NCBI RefSeq assembly: GCF_050947335.1
Contig: NW_027473590.1
Span: 124,001 to 188,000, forward strand
Reading direction: 5' to 3'
Origin: Megachile rotundata
Taxonomy: Eukaryota; Arthropoda; Insecta; Hymenoptera; Megachilidae
DNA length: 64,000 nt
Below, in pieces: positions 50,631-63,993 of this stretch (its first letter is position 1; each line of letters begins with the position of its first letter). The notes below the pieces were generated by a model. That model searched no databases. It saw only the letters and a list, made by a program, of their open reading frames with translations, and was not told the DNA's origin. The translations under genes and the position numbers were made by a program.

Positions 50631-51128
50631 GATAATAATAAGAGTAAGAAGTATAGTAATTGTCGTTCTATCGATCATATAAGCATAATATGCCTAATAA
50701 TATGAGTTAGATTGATAATAATAAGTGTAATAAGTATAGTAATTGTCGTATTATCGATCATATAAGCATAATATGGCTAATAGTATGGGTTAGATTGATA
50801 ATTATAAGAGTAATGAGTATAGTAATTGTCGTTCTATCGGTCATATAACCATAATATGGCTAATAATATGAGTTAGATTGATAATAATAAGAGTAAGAAG
50901 TATAGTAATTGTCGTTCTATCGATCATATAAGCATAATATGCCTAATAATATGAGTTAGATTGATAATAATAAGTGTAATAAGTATAGTAATTGTCGTAT
51001 TATCGATCATATAAGCATAATATGGCTAATAGTATGGGTTAGATTGATAATTATAAGAGTAATGAGTATAGTAATTGTCGTTCTATCGGTCATATAACCA
51101 TAATATGGCTAATAATATGAGTTAGATT
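50631..51128 (+). repeat. 3-unit (249-bp) tandem duplication (u610-u612 / u613-u615)
   Basis: The series aagaag with gcct, agtg with gtatt and agtatggg, then attat with cggtc and aacc occurs twice in a row. It is the smallest multi-unit tandem duplication I found apart from the P-Q dimers. The other copy of this region (u654-u656) has it once. Confidence 0.82.
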
Positions 51129-51460
51129 GATAATAACAAGAGTAATGAGTGTAGTAATTGTCGTTCTATCAATCATATAAGCATAATATGGCTAATAATA
51201 TGAGTTAGATTGATAATAATAAGAGTAATAAGTATAGTAATTGTCGTTCTATCGATCATATCTGCGTAATATGGCTAATAATATGAGTTAGATTGATAAT
51301 AGTGAGTGTAATAAGTATAGTAATTGTCGTTCTATCGATCATATAAGCACAATATGGCTAATAATATGAGTTAGATTGATAATAATAAGAGTCATAAGTA
51401 CAGTAATTGTCGTTCTATCAATCATATAAGCACAATATGGCTAATAATCTGAGTTAGATT

Positions 51461-51543
51461 GATAACAGTGGGTGCAATAAGTATAGTAATTGTCGTTCTA
51501 TCGATCATATAAGCACAATATGGCTAATAATATAAGTTAGATT
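51461..51543 (+). other. Chimeric unit u620
   Basis: It starts gataacagtgggtgc, which normally continues to aagg, but ends with gcac and ataagttagatt as a gtattt-type unit would. About five units (P, Q, gtattt and neighbours, compared with u542-u548) are skipped at this join. Confidence 0.75.
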
Positions 51544-54531
51544 GATAATAATAAGAGTAAGAAGTATAGTAATTGTCGTTCTATCGATCATATAAGCATA
51601 ATATGGCTAATAATATGAGTTAGATTGATAATAATAAGAGTAATAAGTATAGTAATTGTCGTTCTATCGATCATATAAGCATAATAAGGCTAGTAATATG
51701 AGTTAGATTGATAATAATATGAGTAAGAAGTATAGTAATTGTCGTTCTATCGATCATATAAGCACAATATGGCTAATAGTATAAGTTAGATTGATAATAA
51801 TAAGAGTAAGAAGTATAGTAATTGTCGTCCTATCGATCATATAAGCATAATATGGCTAATAATATGAGTTAGATTGATAACAGTGAGTGTAGTAAGTACA
51901 GTAATTGTCGTTCTATCGATCATATAAGCATAATATGGCTAATAACATGAGTTAGATTGATAATAATAAGAGTAATAAGTATAGTAATTGTCGTTCTATC
52001 GAACCTATCTGCATAATATGGTTAATAATATGAGTTAGATTGATAATAGTGAGTGTAATAAGTGTAGTAATTGTCGTTTTATCGATCGTATAAGCATAAT
52101 ATGGCTAATAACATGAGTTAGATTGATAATAATAAGAGTAATACGTATAGTAATTGTCGTTCTATCGAACCTATCTGCATAATATGGTTAATAATATGAG
52201 TTAGATTGATAATAATAAGAGTAATAAGTATAGTAATGGTCGTTCTATCGATCATATCTGCGTAATATGGCTAATAATATGAGTTAGATTGATAATAATA
52301 AGAGTAATAAGTATAGTAATAGTCGTTCTATCGATCATATAAGCACAATATGGCTAATAATATAAGTTAGATTGATAATAATAAGAGTAATAAGTATAGT
52401 AATTGTCGTTCTATCGATCATATAAGCATAATAAGGCTAATAATATGCGTTAGATTGATAATAATAAGAGTAATAAGTATAGTAATAGTATTTCTATCGA
52501 TCATATAAGCACAATATGGCTAATAATATGAGTTAGATTGATAATAATAAGAGTAAGAAGTATAGTAATTGTCGTTCTATCGATCATATAAGCATAATAT
52601 GCCTAATAATATGAGTTAGATTGATAATAATAAGTGTAATAAGTATAGTAATTGTCGTATTATCGATCATATAAGCATAATATGGCTAATAGTATGGGTT
52701 AGATTGATAATTATAAGAGTAATGAGTATAGTAATTGTCGTTCTATCGGTCATATAACCATAATATGGCTAATAATATGAGTTAGATTGATAATAATAAG
52801 AGTAATAAGTATAGTAATTGTCGTTCTATCGATCATATCTGCGTAATATGGCTAATAATATGAGTTAGATTGATAATAGTGAGTGTAATAAGTATAGTAA
52901 TTGTCGTTCTATCGATCATATAAGCACAATATGGCTAATGATATGAGTTAGATTGATAATAGTGATTGTAATAAGTATAGTAATTGTCGTACTCTCGATC
53001 ATATCTGCATAATATGGCTAATAATATGAGCTAGATTGATAATAATAAGAGTAATAAGTACAGTAATTGTCGTTCTATCGATCATATAAGCATAATATTG
53101 CTAATAATATGAGTTAGATTGATAGTAATAAGAGTAATGAGTATAGTGATTGTCGTTCTATCGATCATATAAGCATAATATGCCTAATAATCTGAGTTAG
53201 ATTGATAACAGTGAGTGCAATAAGTATAGTAATTGTCGTTCTATCGATCATATAAGCATAATGTGGCTAATAATATGAGTTAGATTGATAACAGTGAGTG
53301 TAATAAGTACAGTAATTGTCGTTCTATCGATCATATAAGCACAATATGGCTAATAATATGAGTTAGATTGATAATAATAAGAGTCATAAGTATAGTAATT
53401 GTTGTTCTATCGGTCATATAACCATAATATGGCTAATAATATGGGTTAGATTGATAATAGTGAGTGTAATAAGTATAGTAATTGTCGCTCTATCGATCAT
53501 ATAAGCACAATATGGCTAATAATATGAGTTAGATTGATAATAATAAGAGTAATGAGTATAGTAATTGTCGTTCTATCGATCATATAGGCATAATATGGCT
53601 AATAATCTGAGTTAGATTGATAACAGTGGGTGCAATAAGTATAGTAATTGTCGTTCTATCGATCATATAAGCATAATAAGGCTAATAATATGAGTTAGAT
53701 TGAAAATAATAAGAGTAATAAGTATAGTAATAGTCGTTCTATCGATCATATAAGCACAATATGGCTAATAATATAAGTTACATTGATAATAATAAGAGTA
53801 ATAAGTATAGTAATTGTCGTTCTATCGATCATATAAGCATAATAAGGCTAATAATATGAGTTAGATTGATAATAATAAGAGTAATAAGTATAGTAATAGT
53901 ATTTCTATCGATCATATAAGCACAATATGGCTAATAATATGAGTTAGATTGATAATAATAAGAGTAATAAGTATAGTAATTGTCGTTCTATCGATCATAT
54001 AAGCATAATAAGGCTAATAATATGAGTTAGATTGATAATAATAAGAGTCATAAGTATAGTAATTGTTGTTCTATCGGTCATATAACCATAATATGGCTAA
54101 TAATATAAGTTAGATTGATAATAATAAGAGTAATAAGTATAGTAATTGTCGTTCTATCGATCATATAAGCATAATAAGGCTAATAATATGCGTTAGATTG
54201 ATAATAATAAGAGTAATAAGTATAGTAATAGTATTTCTATCGATCATATAAGCACAATATGGCTAATAATATGAGTTAGATTGATAATAATAAGAGTAAG
54301 AAGTATAGTAATTGTCGTTCTATCGATCATATAAGCATAATATGCCTAATAATATGAGTTAGATTGATAATAATAAGTGTAATAAGTATAGTAATTGTCG
54401 TATTATCGATCATATAAGCATAATATGGCTAATAGTATGGGTTAGATTGATAATTATAAGAGTAATGAGTATAGTAATTGTCGTTCTATCGGTCATATAA
54501 CCATAATATGGCTAATAATATGAGTTAGATT
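51544..54531 (+). repeat. 44-unit offset duplication, copy 2 (u621-u656)
   Basis: Copy of 47892-50879. It is entered through chimeric unit u620 and is followed at once by a further partial copy (21-unit duplication at 54532). Confidence 0.85.
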
Positions 54532-55776
54532 GATAATAATAAGAGTAATAAGTATAGTAATTGTCGTTCTATCGATCATATCTGCGTAATATGGCTAATA
54601 ATATGAGTTAGATTGATAATAGTGAGTGTAATAAGTATAGTAATTGTCGTTCTATCGATCATATAAGCACAATATGGCTAATGATATGAGTTAGATTGAT
54701 AATAGTGATTGTAATAAGTATAGTAATTGTCGTACTCTCGATCATATCTGCATAATATGGCTAATAATATGAGCTAGATTGATAATAATAAGAGTAATAA
54801 GTACAGTAATTGTCGTTCTATCGATCATATAAGCATAATATTGCTAATAATATGAGTTAGATTGATAGTAATAAGAGTAATGAGTATAGTGATTGTCGTT
54901 CTATCGATCATATAAGCATAATATGCCTAATAATCTGAGTTAGATTGATAACAGTGAGTGCAATAAGTATAGTAATTGTCGTTCTATCGATCATATAAGC
55001 ATAATGTGGCTAATAATATGAGTTAGATTGATAACAGTGAGTGTAATAAGTACAGTAATTGTCGTTCTATCGATCATATAAGCACAATATGGCTAATAAT
55101 ATGAGTTAGATTGATAATAATAAGAGTCATAAGTATAGTAATTGTTGTTCTATCGGTCATATAACCATAATATGGCTAATAATATGGGTTAGATTGATAA
55201 TAGTGAGTGTAATAAGTATAGTAATTGTCGCTCTATCGATCATATAAGCACAATATGGCTAATAATATGAGTTAGATTGATAATAATAAGAGTAATGAGT
55301 ATAGTAATTGTCGTTCTATCGATCATATAGGCATAATATGGCTAATAATCTGAGTTAGATTGATAACAGTGGGTGCAATAAGTATAGTAATTGTCGTTCT
55401 ATCGATCATATAAGCATAATAAGGCTAATAATATGAGTTAGATTGAAAATAATAAGAGTAATAAGTATAGTAATAGTCGTTCTATCGATCATATAAGCAC
55501 AATATGGCTAATAATATAAGTTACATTGATAATAATAAGAGTAATAAGTATAGTAATTGTCGTTCTATCGATCATATAAGCATAATAAGGCTAATAATAT
55601 GAGTTAGATTGATAATAATAAGAGTAATAAGTATAGTAATAGTATTTCTATCGATCATATAAGCACAATATGGCTAATAATATGAGTTAGATTGATAATA
55701 ATAAGAGTAATAAGTATAGTAATTGTCGTTCTATCGATCATATAAGCATAATAAGGCTAATAATATGAGTTAGATT
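52789..55776 (+). repeat. 21-unit tandem duplication (u636-u656 / u657-u671)
   Basis: The second copy starts at 54532 and runs about 15 units. The ttgttct units u643 and u664 and the gaaaat units u647 and u668 are 21 apart. After u671 the second copy continues into a P-Q run instead of the recombinant ttgttct unit. Confidence 0.83.
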
Positions 55777-56274
55777 GATAATAATAAGAGTAATAAGTAT
55801 AGTAATAGTCGTTCTATCGATCATATAAGCACAATATGGCTAATAATATAAGTTACATTGATAATAATAAGAGTAATAAGTATAGTAATTGTCGTTCTAT
55901 CGATCATATAAGCATAATAAGGCTAATAATATGAGTTAGATTGATAATAATAAGAGTAATAAGTATAGTAATAGTCGTTCTATCGATCATATAAGCACAA
56001 TATGGCTAATAATATAAGTTACATTGATAATAATAAGAGTAAGAAGTATAGTAATTGTCGTTCTATCGATCATATAAGCATAATAAGGCTAATAATATGA
56101 GTTAGATTGATAATAATAAGAGTAATAAGTATAGTAATAGTCGTTCTATCGATCATATAAGCACAATATGGCTAATAATATAAGTTACATTGATAATAAT
56201 AAGAGTAATAAGTATAGTAATTGTCGTTCTATCGATCATATAAGCATAATAAGGCTAATAATATGAGTTAGATT
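55445..56274 (+). repeat. Two-unit (166-bp) repeat run, 5 copies
   Basis: Units u668-u677, with the same order as at 39011. The first P unit carries the private gaaaat shared with u603 and u647. Confidence 0.85.
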
Positions 56275-57353
56275 GATAATAATAAGAGTAATAAGTATAG
56301 TAATAGTATTTCTATCGATCATATAAGCACAATATGGCTAATAATATAAGTTAGATTGATAATAATAAGAGTAAGAAGTATAGTAATTGTCGTTCTATCG
56401 ATCATATAAGCATAATATGGCTAATAATATGAGTTAGATTGATAATAATAAGTGTAATAAGTATAGTAATTATCGTTCTATCGATCATATAAGCATAATG
56501 TGGCTAATAATATGAGTTAGATTGATAATAATAAGAGTAATAAGTATAGTAATAGTATTTCTATCGATCATATAAGCACAATATGGCTAATAATATAAGT
56601 TAGATTGATAATAATAAGAGTAAGAAGTATAGTAATTGTCGTTCTATCGATCATATAAGCATAATATGGCTAATAATATGAGTTAGATTGATAATAATTC
56701 GAGTAATAAGTATAGTAATTGTCGTTCTATCGATCATATAAGCATAATAAGGCTAGTAATATGAGTTAGATTGATAATAATAAGAGTAAGAAGTATAGTA
56801 ATTGTCGTTCTATCGATCATATAAGCACAATATGGCTGATAGTATAAGTTAGATTGATAATAATAAGAGTAAGAAGTATAGTAATTGTCGTCCTATCGAT
56901 CATATAAGCATAATATGGCTAATAATATGAGTTAGATTGATAACAGTGAGTGTAGTAAGTACAGTAATTGTCGTTCTATCGATCATATAAGCATAATATG
57001 GCTAATAACATGAGTTAGATTGATAATAATAAAAGTAAGAAGTATAGTAATTGTCGTTCTATCGAACCTATCTGCATAATATGGTTAATAATATGAGTTA
57101 GATTGATAATAGTGAGTGTAATAAGTGTAGTAATTGTCGTTTTATCGATCGTATAAGCATAATATGGCTAATAACATGAGTTAGATTGATAATAATAAGA
57201 GTAATACGTATAGTAATTGTCGTTCTATCGAACCTATCTGCATAATATGGTTAATAATATGAGTTAGATTGATAATAGTAAGTGTAATAAGTGTAGTAAT
57301 TGTCGTATTATCGATCATATAAGCATAATATGGCTGATAGTATGGGTTAGATT
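55943..57353 (+). repeat. 52-unit offset duplication, copy 1 (u674-u690)
   Basis: Seventeen units recur at u726-u742, 4316 bp downstream, including the aagaag-Q unit, ttcgag (u683, u735) and aaaag (u687, u739). Confidence 0.75.
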
Positions 57354-57436
57354 GATAATAATAAGTGTAATAAGTATAGTAATGGTCGTTCTATCGATCA
57401 TATCTGCGTAATATGGCTAATAATATGAGTTAGATT
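57354..57436 (+). other. Chimeric unit u691 (deletion join)
   Basis: The left part is the aataagtgtaataag type and the right part is atggtcg with ctgcg. In the parallel copy, two more units (cggttat and caatc, u743-u744) stand between the gtatt unit and the atggtcg unit. The chimera is consistent with their unit-precise loss. Confidence 0.75.
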
Positions 57437-58349
57437 GATAATAATAAGAGTAATAAGTATAGTAATAGTCGTTCTATCGATCATATAAGCACAATATGGC
57501 TAATAATATAAGTTACATTGATAATAATAAGGGTAAGAAGTATAGTAATTGTCGTTCTATCGATCATATAAGCATAATATGGCTAATAATATGAGTTAGA
57601 TTGATAATAGTAAGTGTAATAAGTATAGTAACTGTCGTTCTATCGATCATATAAGCATAATGTGGCTAATAATATGAGTTAGATTGATAATAATAAGAGT
57701 AATAAGTATAGTAATAGTATTTCTATCGATCATATAAGCACAATATGGCTAATAATATGAGTTAGATTGATAATAATAAGAGTAAGAAGTATAGTAATTG
57801 TCGTTCTATCGATCATATAAGCATAATATGCCTAATAATATGAGTTAGATTGATAATAATAAGTGTAATAAGTATAGTAATTGTCGTATTATCGATCATA
57901 TAAGCATAATATGGCTAATAGTATGGGTTAGATTGATAATTATAAGAGTAATGAGTATAGTAATTGTCGTTCTATCGGTCATATAACCATAATATGGCTA
58001 ATAATATGAGTTAGATTGATAATAACAAGAGTAATGAGTGTAGTAATTGTCGTTCTATCAATCATATAAGCATAATATGGCTAATAATATGAGTTAGATT
58101 GATAATAATAAGAGTAATAAGTATAGTAATTGTCGTTCTATCGATCATATCTGCGTAATATGGCTAATAATATGAGTTAGATTGATAATAGTGAGTGTAA
58201 TAAGTATAGTAATTGTCGTTCTATCGATCATATAAGCACAATATGGCTAATGATATGAGTTAGATTGATAATAGTGATTGTAATAAGTATAGTAATTGTC
58301 GTACTCTCGATCATATCTGCATAATATGGCTAATAATATGAGCTAGATT

Positions 58350-58432
58350 GATAATAATAAGAGTAATAAGTACAGTAATTGTCGTTCTATCGATCATATA
58401 AGCATAATAAGGCTAGTAATATGAGTTAGATT
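58350..58432 (+). other. Chimeric unit u703
   Basis: The left part is the tacag type that normally continues to attgct (u274, u757). The right part is aaggctagt, as in ttcgag-type units. The ring jumps here from the attgct position to the aatatgag position, skipping the ttgttct part altogether. Confidence 0.78.
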
Positions 58433-59096
58433 GATAATAATATGAGTAAGAAGTATAGTAATTGTCGTTCTATCGATCATATAAGCACAATATGGCTAAT
58501 AGTATAAGTTAGATTGATAATAATAAGAGTAAGAAGTATAGTAATTGTCGTCCTATCGATCATATAAGCATAATATGGCTAATAATATGAGTTAGATTGA
58601 TAACAGTGAGTGTAGTAAGTACAGTAATTGTCGTTCTATCGATCATATAAGCATAATATGGCTAATAACATGAGTTAGATTGATAATAATAAGAGTAATA
58701 AGTATAGTAATTGTCGTTCTATCGAACCTATCTGCATAATATGGTTAATAATATGAGTTAGATTGATAATAGTGAGTGTAATAAGTGTAGTAATTGTCGT
58801 TTTATCGATCGTATAAGCATAATATGGCTAATAACATGAGTTAGATTGATAATAATAAGAGTAATACGTATAGTAATTGTCGTTCTATCGAACCTATCTG
58901 CATAATATGGTTAATAATATGAGTTAGATTGATAATAATAAGAGTAATAAGTATAGTAATGGTCGTTCTATCGATCATATCTGCGTAATATGGCTAATAA
59001 TATGAGTTAGATTGATAATAATAAGAGTAATAAGTATAGTAATAGTCGTTCTATCGATCATATAAGCACAATATGGCTAATAATATAAGTTACATT

Positions 59097-59179
59097 GATA
59101 ATAATAAGAGTAATAAGTATAGTAATTGTCGTTCTATCGATCATATAAGCACAATAAGGCTAATAATATGCGTTAGATT
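59097..59179 (+). other. Recombinant unit u712
   Basis: It carries both gcac and aagg (gcacaataagg), marks that otherwise belong to P and Q units respectively, and ends gcgttagatt. It is followed directly by an attat/cggtc unit, so three units (gtattt, gcct, gtatt) found at u329-u331 are missing. Confidence 0.72.
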
Positions 59180-60009
59180 GATAATTATAAGAGTAATGAG
59201 TATAGTAATTGTCGTTCTATCGGTCATATAACCATAATATGGCTAATAATATGAGTTAGATTGATAATAATAAGAGTAATAAGTATAGTAATTGTCGTTC
59301 TATCGATCATATCTGCGTAATATGGCTAATAATATGAGTTAGATTGATAATAGTGAGTGTAATAAGTATAGTAATTGTCGTTCTATCGATCATATAAGCA
59401 CAATATGGCTAATGATATGAGTTAGATTGATAATAGTGATTGTAATAAGTATAGTAATTGTCGTACTCTCGATCATATCTGCATAATATGGCTAATAATA
59501 TGAGCTAGATTGATAATAATAAGAGTAATAAGTACAGTAATTGTCGTTCTATCGATCATATAAGCATAATATTGCTAATAATATGAGTTAGATTGATAGT
59601 AATAAGAGTAATGAGTATAGTGATTGTCGTTCTATCGATCATATAAGCATAATATGCCTAATAATCTGAGTTAGATTGATAACAGTGAGTGCAATAAGTA
59701 TAGTAATTGTCGTTCTATCGATCATATAAGCATAATGTGGCTAATAATATGAGTTAGATTGATAACAGTGAGTGTAATAAGTACAGTAATTGTCGTTCTA
59801 TCGATCATATAAGCACAATATGGCTAATAATATGAGTTAGATTGATAATAATAAGAGTCATAAGTATAGTAATTGTTGTTCTATCGGTCATATAACCATA
59901 ATATGGCTAATAATATGGGTTAGATTGATAATAGTGAGTGTAATAAGTATAGTAATTGTCGCTCTATCGATCATATAAGCACAATATGGCTAATAATATG
60001 AGTTAGATT

Positions 60010-60092
60010 GATAATAATAAGAGTAATGAGTATAGTAATTGTCGTTCTATCGATCATATAAGCATAATAAGGCTAATAATATGAGTTAGATT
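60010..60092 (+). other. Chimeric unit u723
   Basis: The left part is the aatgag type that normally continues to aggc and ctgag. The right part is a Q unit (aagg, atgag). Compared with u501-u504, the gtgggtgc unit, one P and part of a Q are skipped. Confidence 0.75.
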
Positions 60093-60590
60093 GATAATAA
60101 TAAGAGTAATAAGTATAGTAATAGTATTTCTATCGATCATATAAGCACAATATGGCTAATAATATGAGTTAGATTGATAATAATAAGAGTAATAAGTATA
60201 GTAATTGTCGTTCTATCGATCATATAAGCATAATAAGGCTAATAATATGAGTTAGATTGATAATAATAAGAGTAATAAGTATAGTAATAGTCGTTCTATC
60301 GATCATATAAGCACAATATGGCTAATAATATAAGTTACATTGATAATAATAAGAGTAAGAAGTATAGTAATTGTCGTTCTATCGATCATATAAGCATAAT
60401 AAGGCTAATAATATGAGTTAGATTGATAATAATAAGAGTAATAAGTATAGTAATAGTCGTTCTATCGATCATATAAGCACAATATGGCTAATAATATAAG
60501 TTACATTGATAATAATAAGAGTAATAAGTATAGTAATTGTCGTTCTATCGATCATATAAGCATAATAAGGCTAATAATATGAGTTAGATT
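60093..60590 (+). repeat. Two-unit (166-bp) repeat run, 3 copies
   Basis: Units u724-u729: gtattt-P Q, P with aagaag-Q, P Q. Compared with u670-u677, one P-Q dimer is missing. The unit before it (u723) is a chimera. Confidence 0.8.
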
Positions 60591-61669
60591 GATAATAATA
60601 AGAGTAATAAGTATAGTAATAGTATTTCTATCGATCATATAAGCACAATATGGCTAATAATATAAGTTAGATTGATAATAATAAGAGTAAGAAGTATAGT
60701 AATTGTCGTTCTATCGATCATATAAGCATAATATGGCTAATAATATGAGTTAGATTGATAATAATAAGTGTAATAAGTATAGTAATTGTCGTTCTATCGA
60801 TCATATAAGCATAATGTGGCTAATAATATGAGTTAGATTGATAATAATAAGAGTAATAAGTATAGTAATAGTATTTCTATCGATCATATAAGCACAATAT
60901 GGCTAATAATATAAGTTAGATTGATAATAATAAGAGTAAGAAGTATAGTAATTGTCGTTCTATCGATCATATAAGCATAATATGGCTAATAATATGAGTT
61001 AGATTGATAATAATTCGAGTAATAAGTATAGTAATTGTCGTTCTATCGATCATATAAGCATAATAAGGCTAGTAATATGAGTTAGATTGATAATAATAAG
61101 AGTAAGAAGTATAGTAATTGTCGTTCTATCGATCATATAAGCACAATATGGCTAATAGTATAAGTTAGATTGATAATAATAAGAGTAAGAAGTATAGTAA
61201 TTGTCGTCCTATCGATCATATAAGCATAATATGGCTAATAATATGAGTTAGATTGATAACAGTGAGTGTAGTAAGTACAGTAATTGTCGTTCTATCGATC
61301 ATATAAGCATAATATGGCTAATAACATGAGTTAGATTGATAATAATAAAAGTAATAAGTATAGTAATTGTCGTTCTATCGAACCTATCTGCATAATATGG
61401 TTAATAATATGAGTTAGATTGATAATAGTGAGTGTAATAAGTGTAGTAATTGTCGTTTTATCGATCGTATAAGCATAATATGGCTAATAACATGAGTTAG
61501 ATTGATAATAATAAGAGTAATACGTATAGTAATTGTCGTTCTATCGAACCTATCTGCATAATATTGTTAATAATATGAGTTAGATTGATAATAGTGAGTG
61601 TAATAAGTGTAGTAATTGTCGTATTATCGATCATATAAGCATAATATGGCTAATAGTATGGGTTAGATT
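60259..61669 (+). repeat. 52-unit offset duplication, copy 2 (u726-u742)
   Basis: Copy of 55943-57353. u741 has a private atattgtta. After this the match to the earlier copy continues at an offset of 54 units, because units present here (u743-u745) are partly deleted there (see u691). Confidence 0.75.
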
Positions 61670-63993
61670 GATAATTATAAGAGTAATGAGTATAGTAATT
61701 GTCGTTCTATCGGTTATATAACCATAATATGGCTAATAATATGAGTTAGATTGATAATAATAAGAGTAATGAGTGTAGTAATTGTCGTTCTATCAATCAT
61801 ATAAGCATAATATGGCTAATAATATGAGTTAGATTGATAATAATAAGAGTAATAAGTATAGTAATGGTCGTTCTATCGATCATATCTGCGTAATATGGCT
61901 AATAATATGAGTTAGATTGATAATAATAAGAGTAATAAGTATAGTAATAGTCGTTCTATCGATCATATAAGCACAATATGGCTAATAATATAAGTTACAT
62001 TGATAATAATAAGGGTAAGAAGTATAGTAATTGTCGTTCTATCGATCATATAAGCATAATATGGCTAATAATATGAGTTAGATTGATAATAATAAGTGTA
62101 ATAAGTATAGTAATTGTCGTTCTATCGATCATATAAGCATAATGTGGCTAATAATATGAGTTAGATTGATAATAATAAGAGTAATAAGTATAGTAATAGT
62201 ATTTCTATCGATCATATAAGCACAATATGGCTAATAATATGAGTTAGATTGATAATAATAAGAGTAAGAAGTATAGTAATTGTCGTTCTATCGATCATAT
62301 AAGCATAATATGCCTAATAATATGAGTTAGATTGATAATAATAAGTGTAATAAGTATAGTAATTGTCGTATTATCGATCATATAAGCATAATATGGCTAA
62401 TAGTATGGGTTAGATTGATAATTATAAGAGTAATGAGTATAGTAATTGTCGTTCTATCGGTCATATAACCATAATATGGCTAATAATATGAGTTAGATTG
62501 ATAATAACAAGAGTAATGAGTGTAGTAATTGTCGTTCTATCAATCATATAAGCATAATATGGCTAATAATATGAGTTAGATTGATAATAATAAGAGTAAT
62601 AAGTATAGTAATTGTCGTTCTATCGATCATATCTGCGTAATATGGCTAATAATATGAGTTAGATTGATAATAGTGAGTGTAATAAGTATAGTAATTGTCG
62701 TTCTATCGATCATATAAGCACAATATGGCTAATGATATGAGTTAGATTGATAATAGTGATTGTAATAAGTATAGTAATTGTCGTACTCTCGATCATATCT
62801 GCATAATATGGCTAATAATATGAGCTAGATTGATAATAATAAGAGTAATAAGTACAGTAATTGTCGTTCTATCGATCATATAAGCATAATATTGCTAATA
62901 ATATGAGTTAGATTGATAGTAATAAGAGTAATGAGTATAGTGATTGTCGTTCTATCGATCATATAAGCATAATATGCCTAATAATCTGAGTTAGATTGAT
63001 AACAGTGAGTGCAATAAGTATAGTAATTGTCGTTCTATCGATCATATAAGCATAATGTGGCTTATAATATGAGTTAGATTGATAACAGTGAGTGTAATAA
63101 GTACAGTAATTGTCGTTCTATCGATCATATAAGCACAATATGGCTAATAATATGAGTTAGATTGATAATAATAAGAGTCATAAGTATAGTAATTGTTGTT
63201 CTATCGGTCATATAACCATAATATGGCTAATAATATGGGTTAGATTGATAATAGTGAGTGTAATAAGTATAGTAATTGTCGCTCTATCGATCATATAAGC
63301 ACAATATGGCTAATAATATGAGTTAGATTGATAATAATAAGAGTAATGAGTATAGTAATTGTCGTTCTATCGATCATATAGGCATAATATGGCTAATAAT
63401 CTGAGTTAGATTGATAACAGTGGGTGCAATAAGTATAGTAATTGTCGTTCTATCGATCATATAAGCATAATAAGGCTAATAATATGAGTTAGATTGATAA
63501 TAATAAGAGTAATAAGTATAGTAATAGTCGTTCTATCGATCATATAAGCACAATATGGCTAATAATATAAGTTACATTGATAATAATAAGAGTAATAAGT
63601 ATAGTAATTGTCGTTCTATCGATCATATAAGCATAATAAGGCTAATAATATGAGTTAGATTGATAATAATAAGAGTAATAAGTATAGTAATAGTATTTCT
63701 ATCGATCATATAAGCACAATATGGCTAATAATATAAGTTAGATTGATAATAATAAGAGTAAGAAGTATAGTAATTGTCGTTCTATCGATCATATAAGCAT
63801 AATATGGCTAATAATATGAGTTAGATTGATAATAATAAGTGTAATAAGTATAGTAATTGTCGTTCTATCGATCATATAAGCATAATGTGGCTAATAATAT
63901 GAGTTAGATTGATAATAATAAGAGTAATAAGTATAGTAATAGTATTTCTATCGATCATATAAGCACAATATGGCTAATAATATAAGTTAGATT

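Larger units (their letters stand above)
47892..50879 (+). repeat. 44-unit offset duplication, copy 1 (u577-u612)
   Basis: Thirty-six units recur at u621-u656, 3652 bp downstream. Eight other units (u613-u620) lie between the copies. Shared marks include the private gaaaat (u603, u647) and the recombinant ttgttct unit (u607, u651). Confidence 0.85.
54117..57353 (+). repeat. Segmental duplication E, copy 2 (u652-u690)
   Basis: Copy of 40422-43658. Its private changes include gaaaat (u668), taattatcg (u680), gctgatag (u684 and u690) and aaaagtaagaag (u687). Confidence 0.8.
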
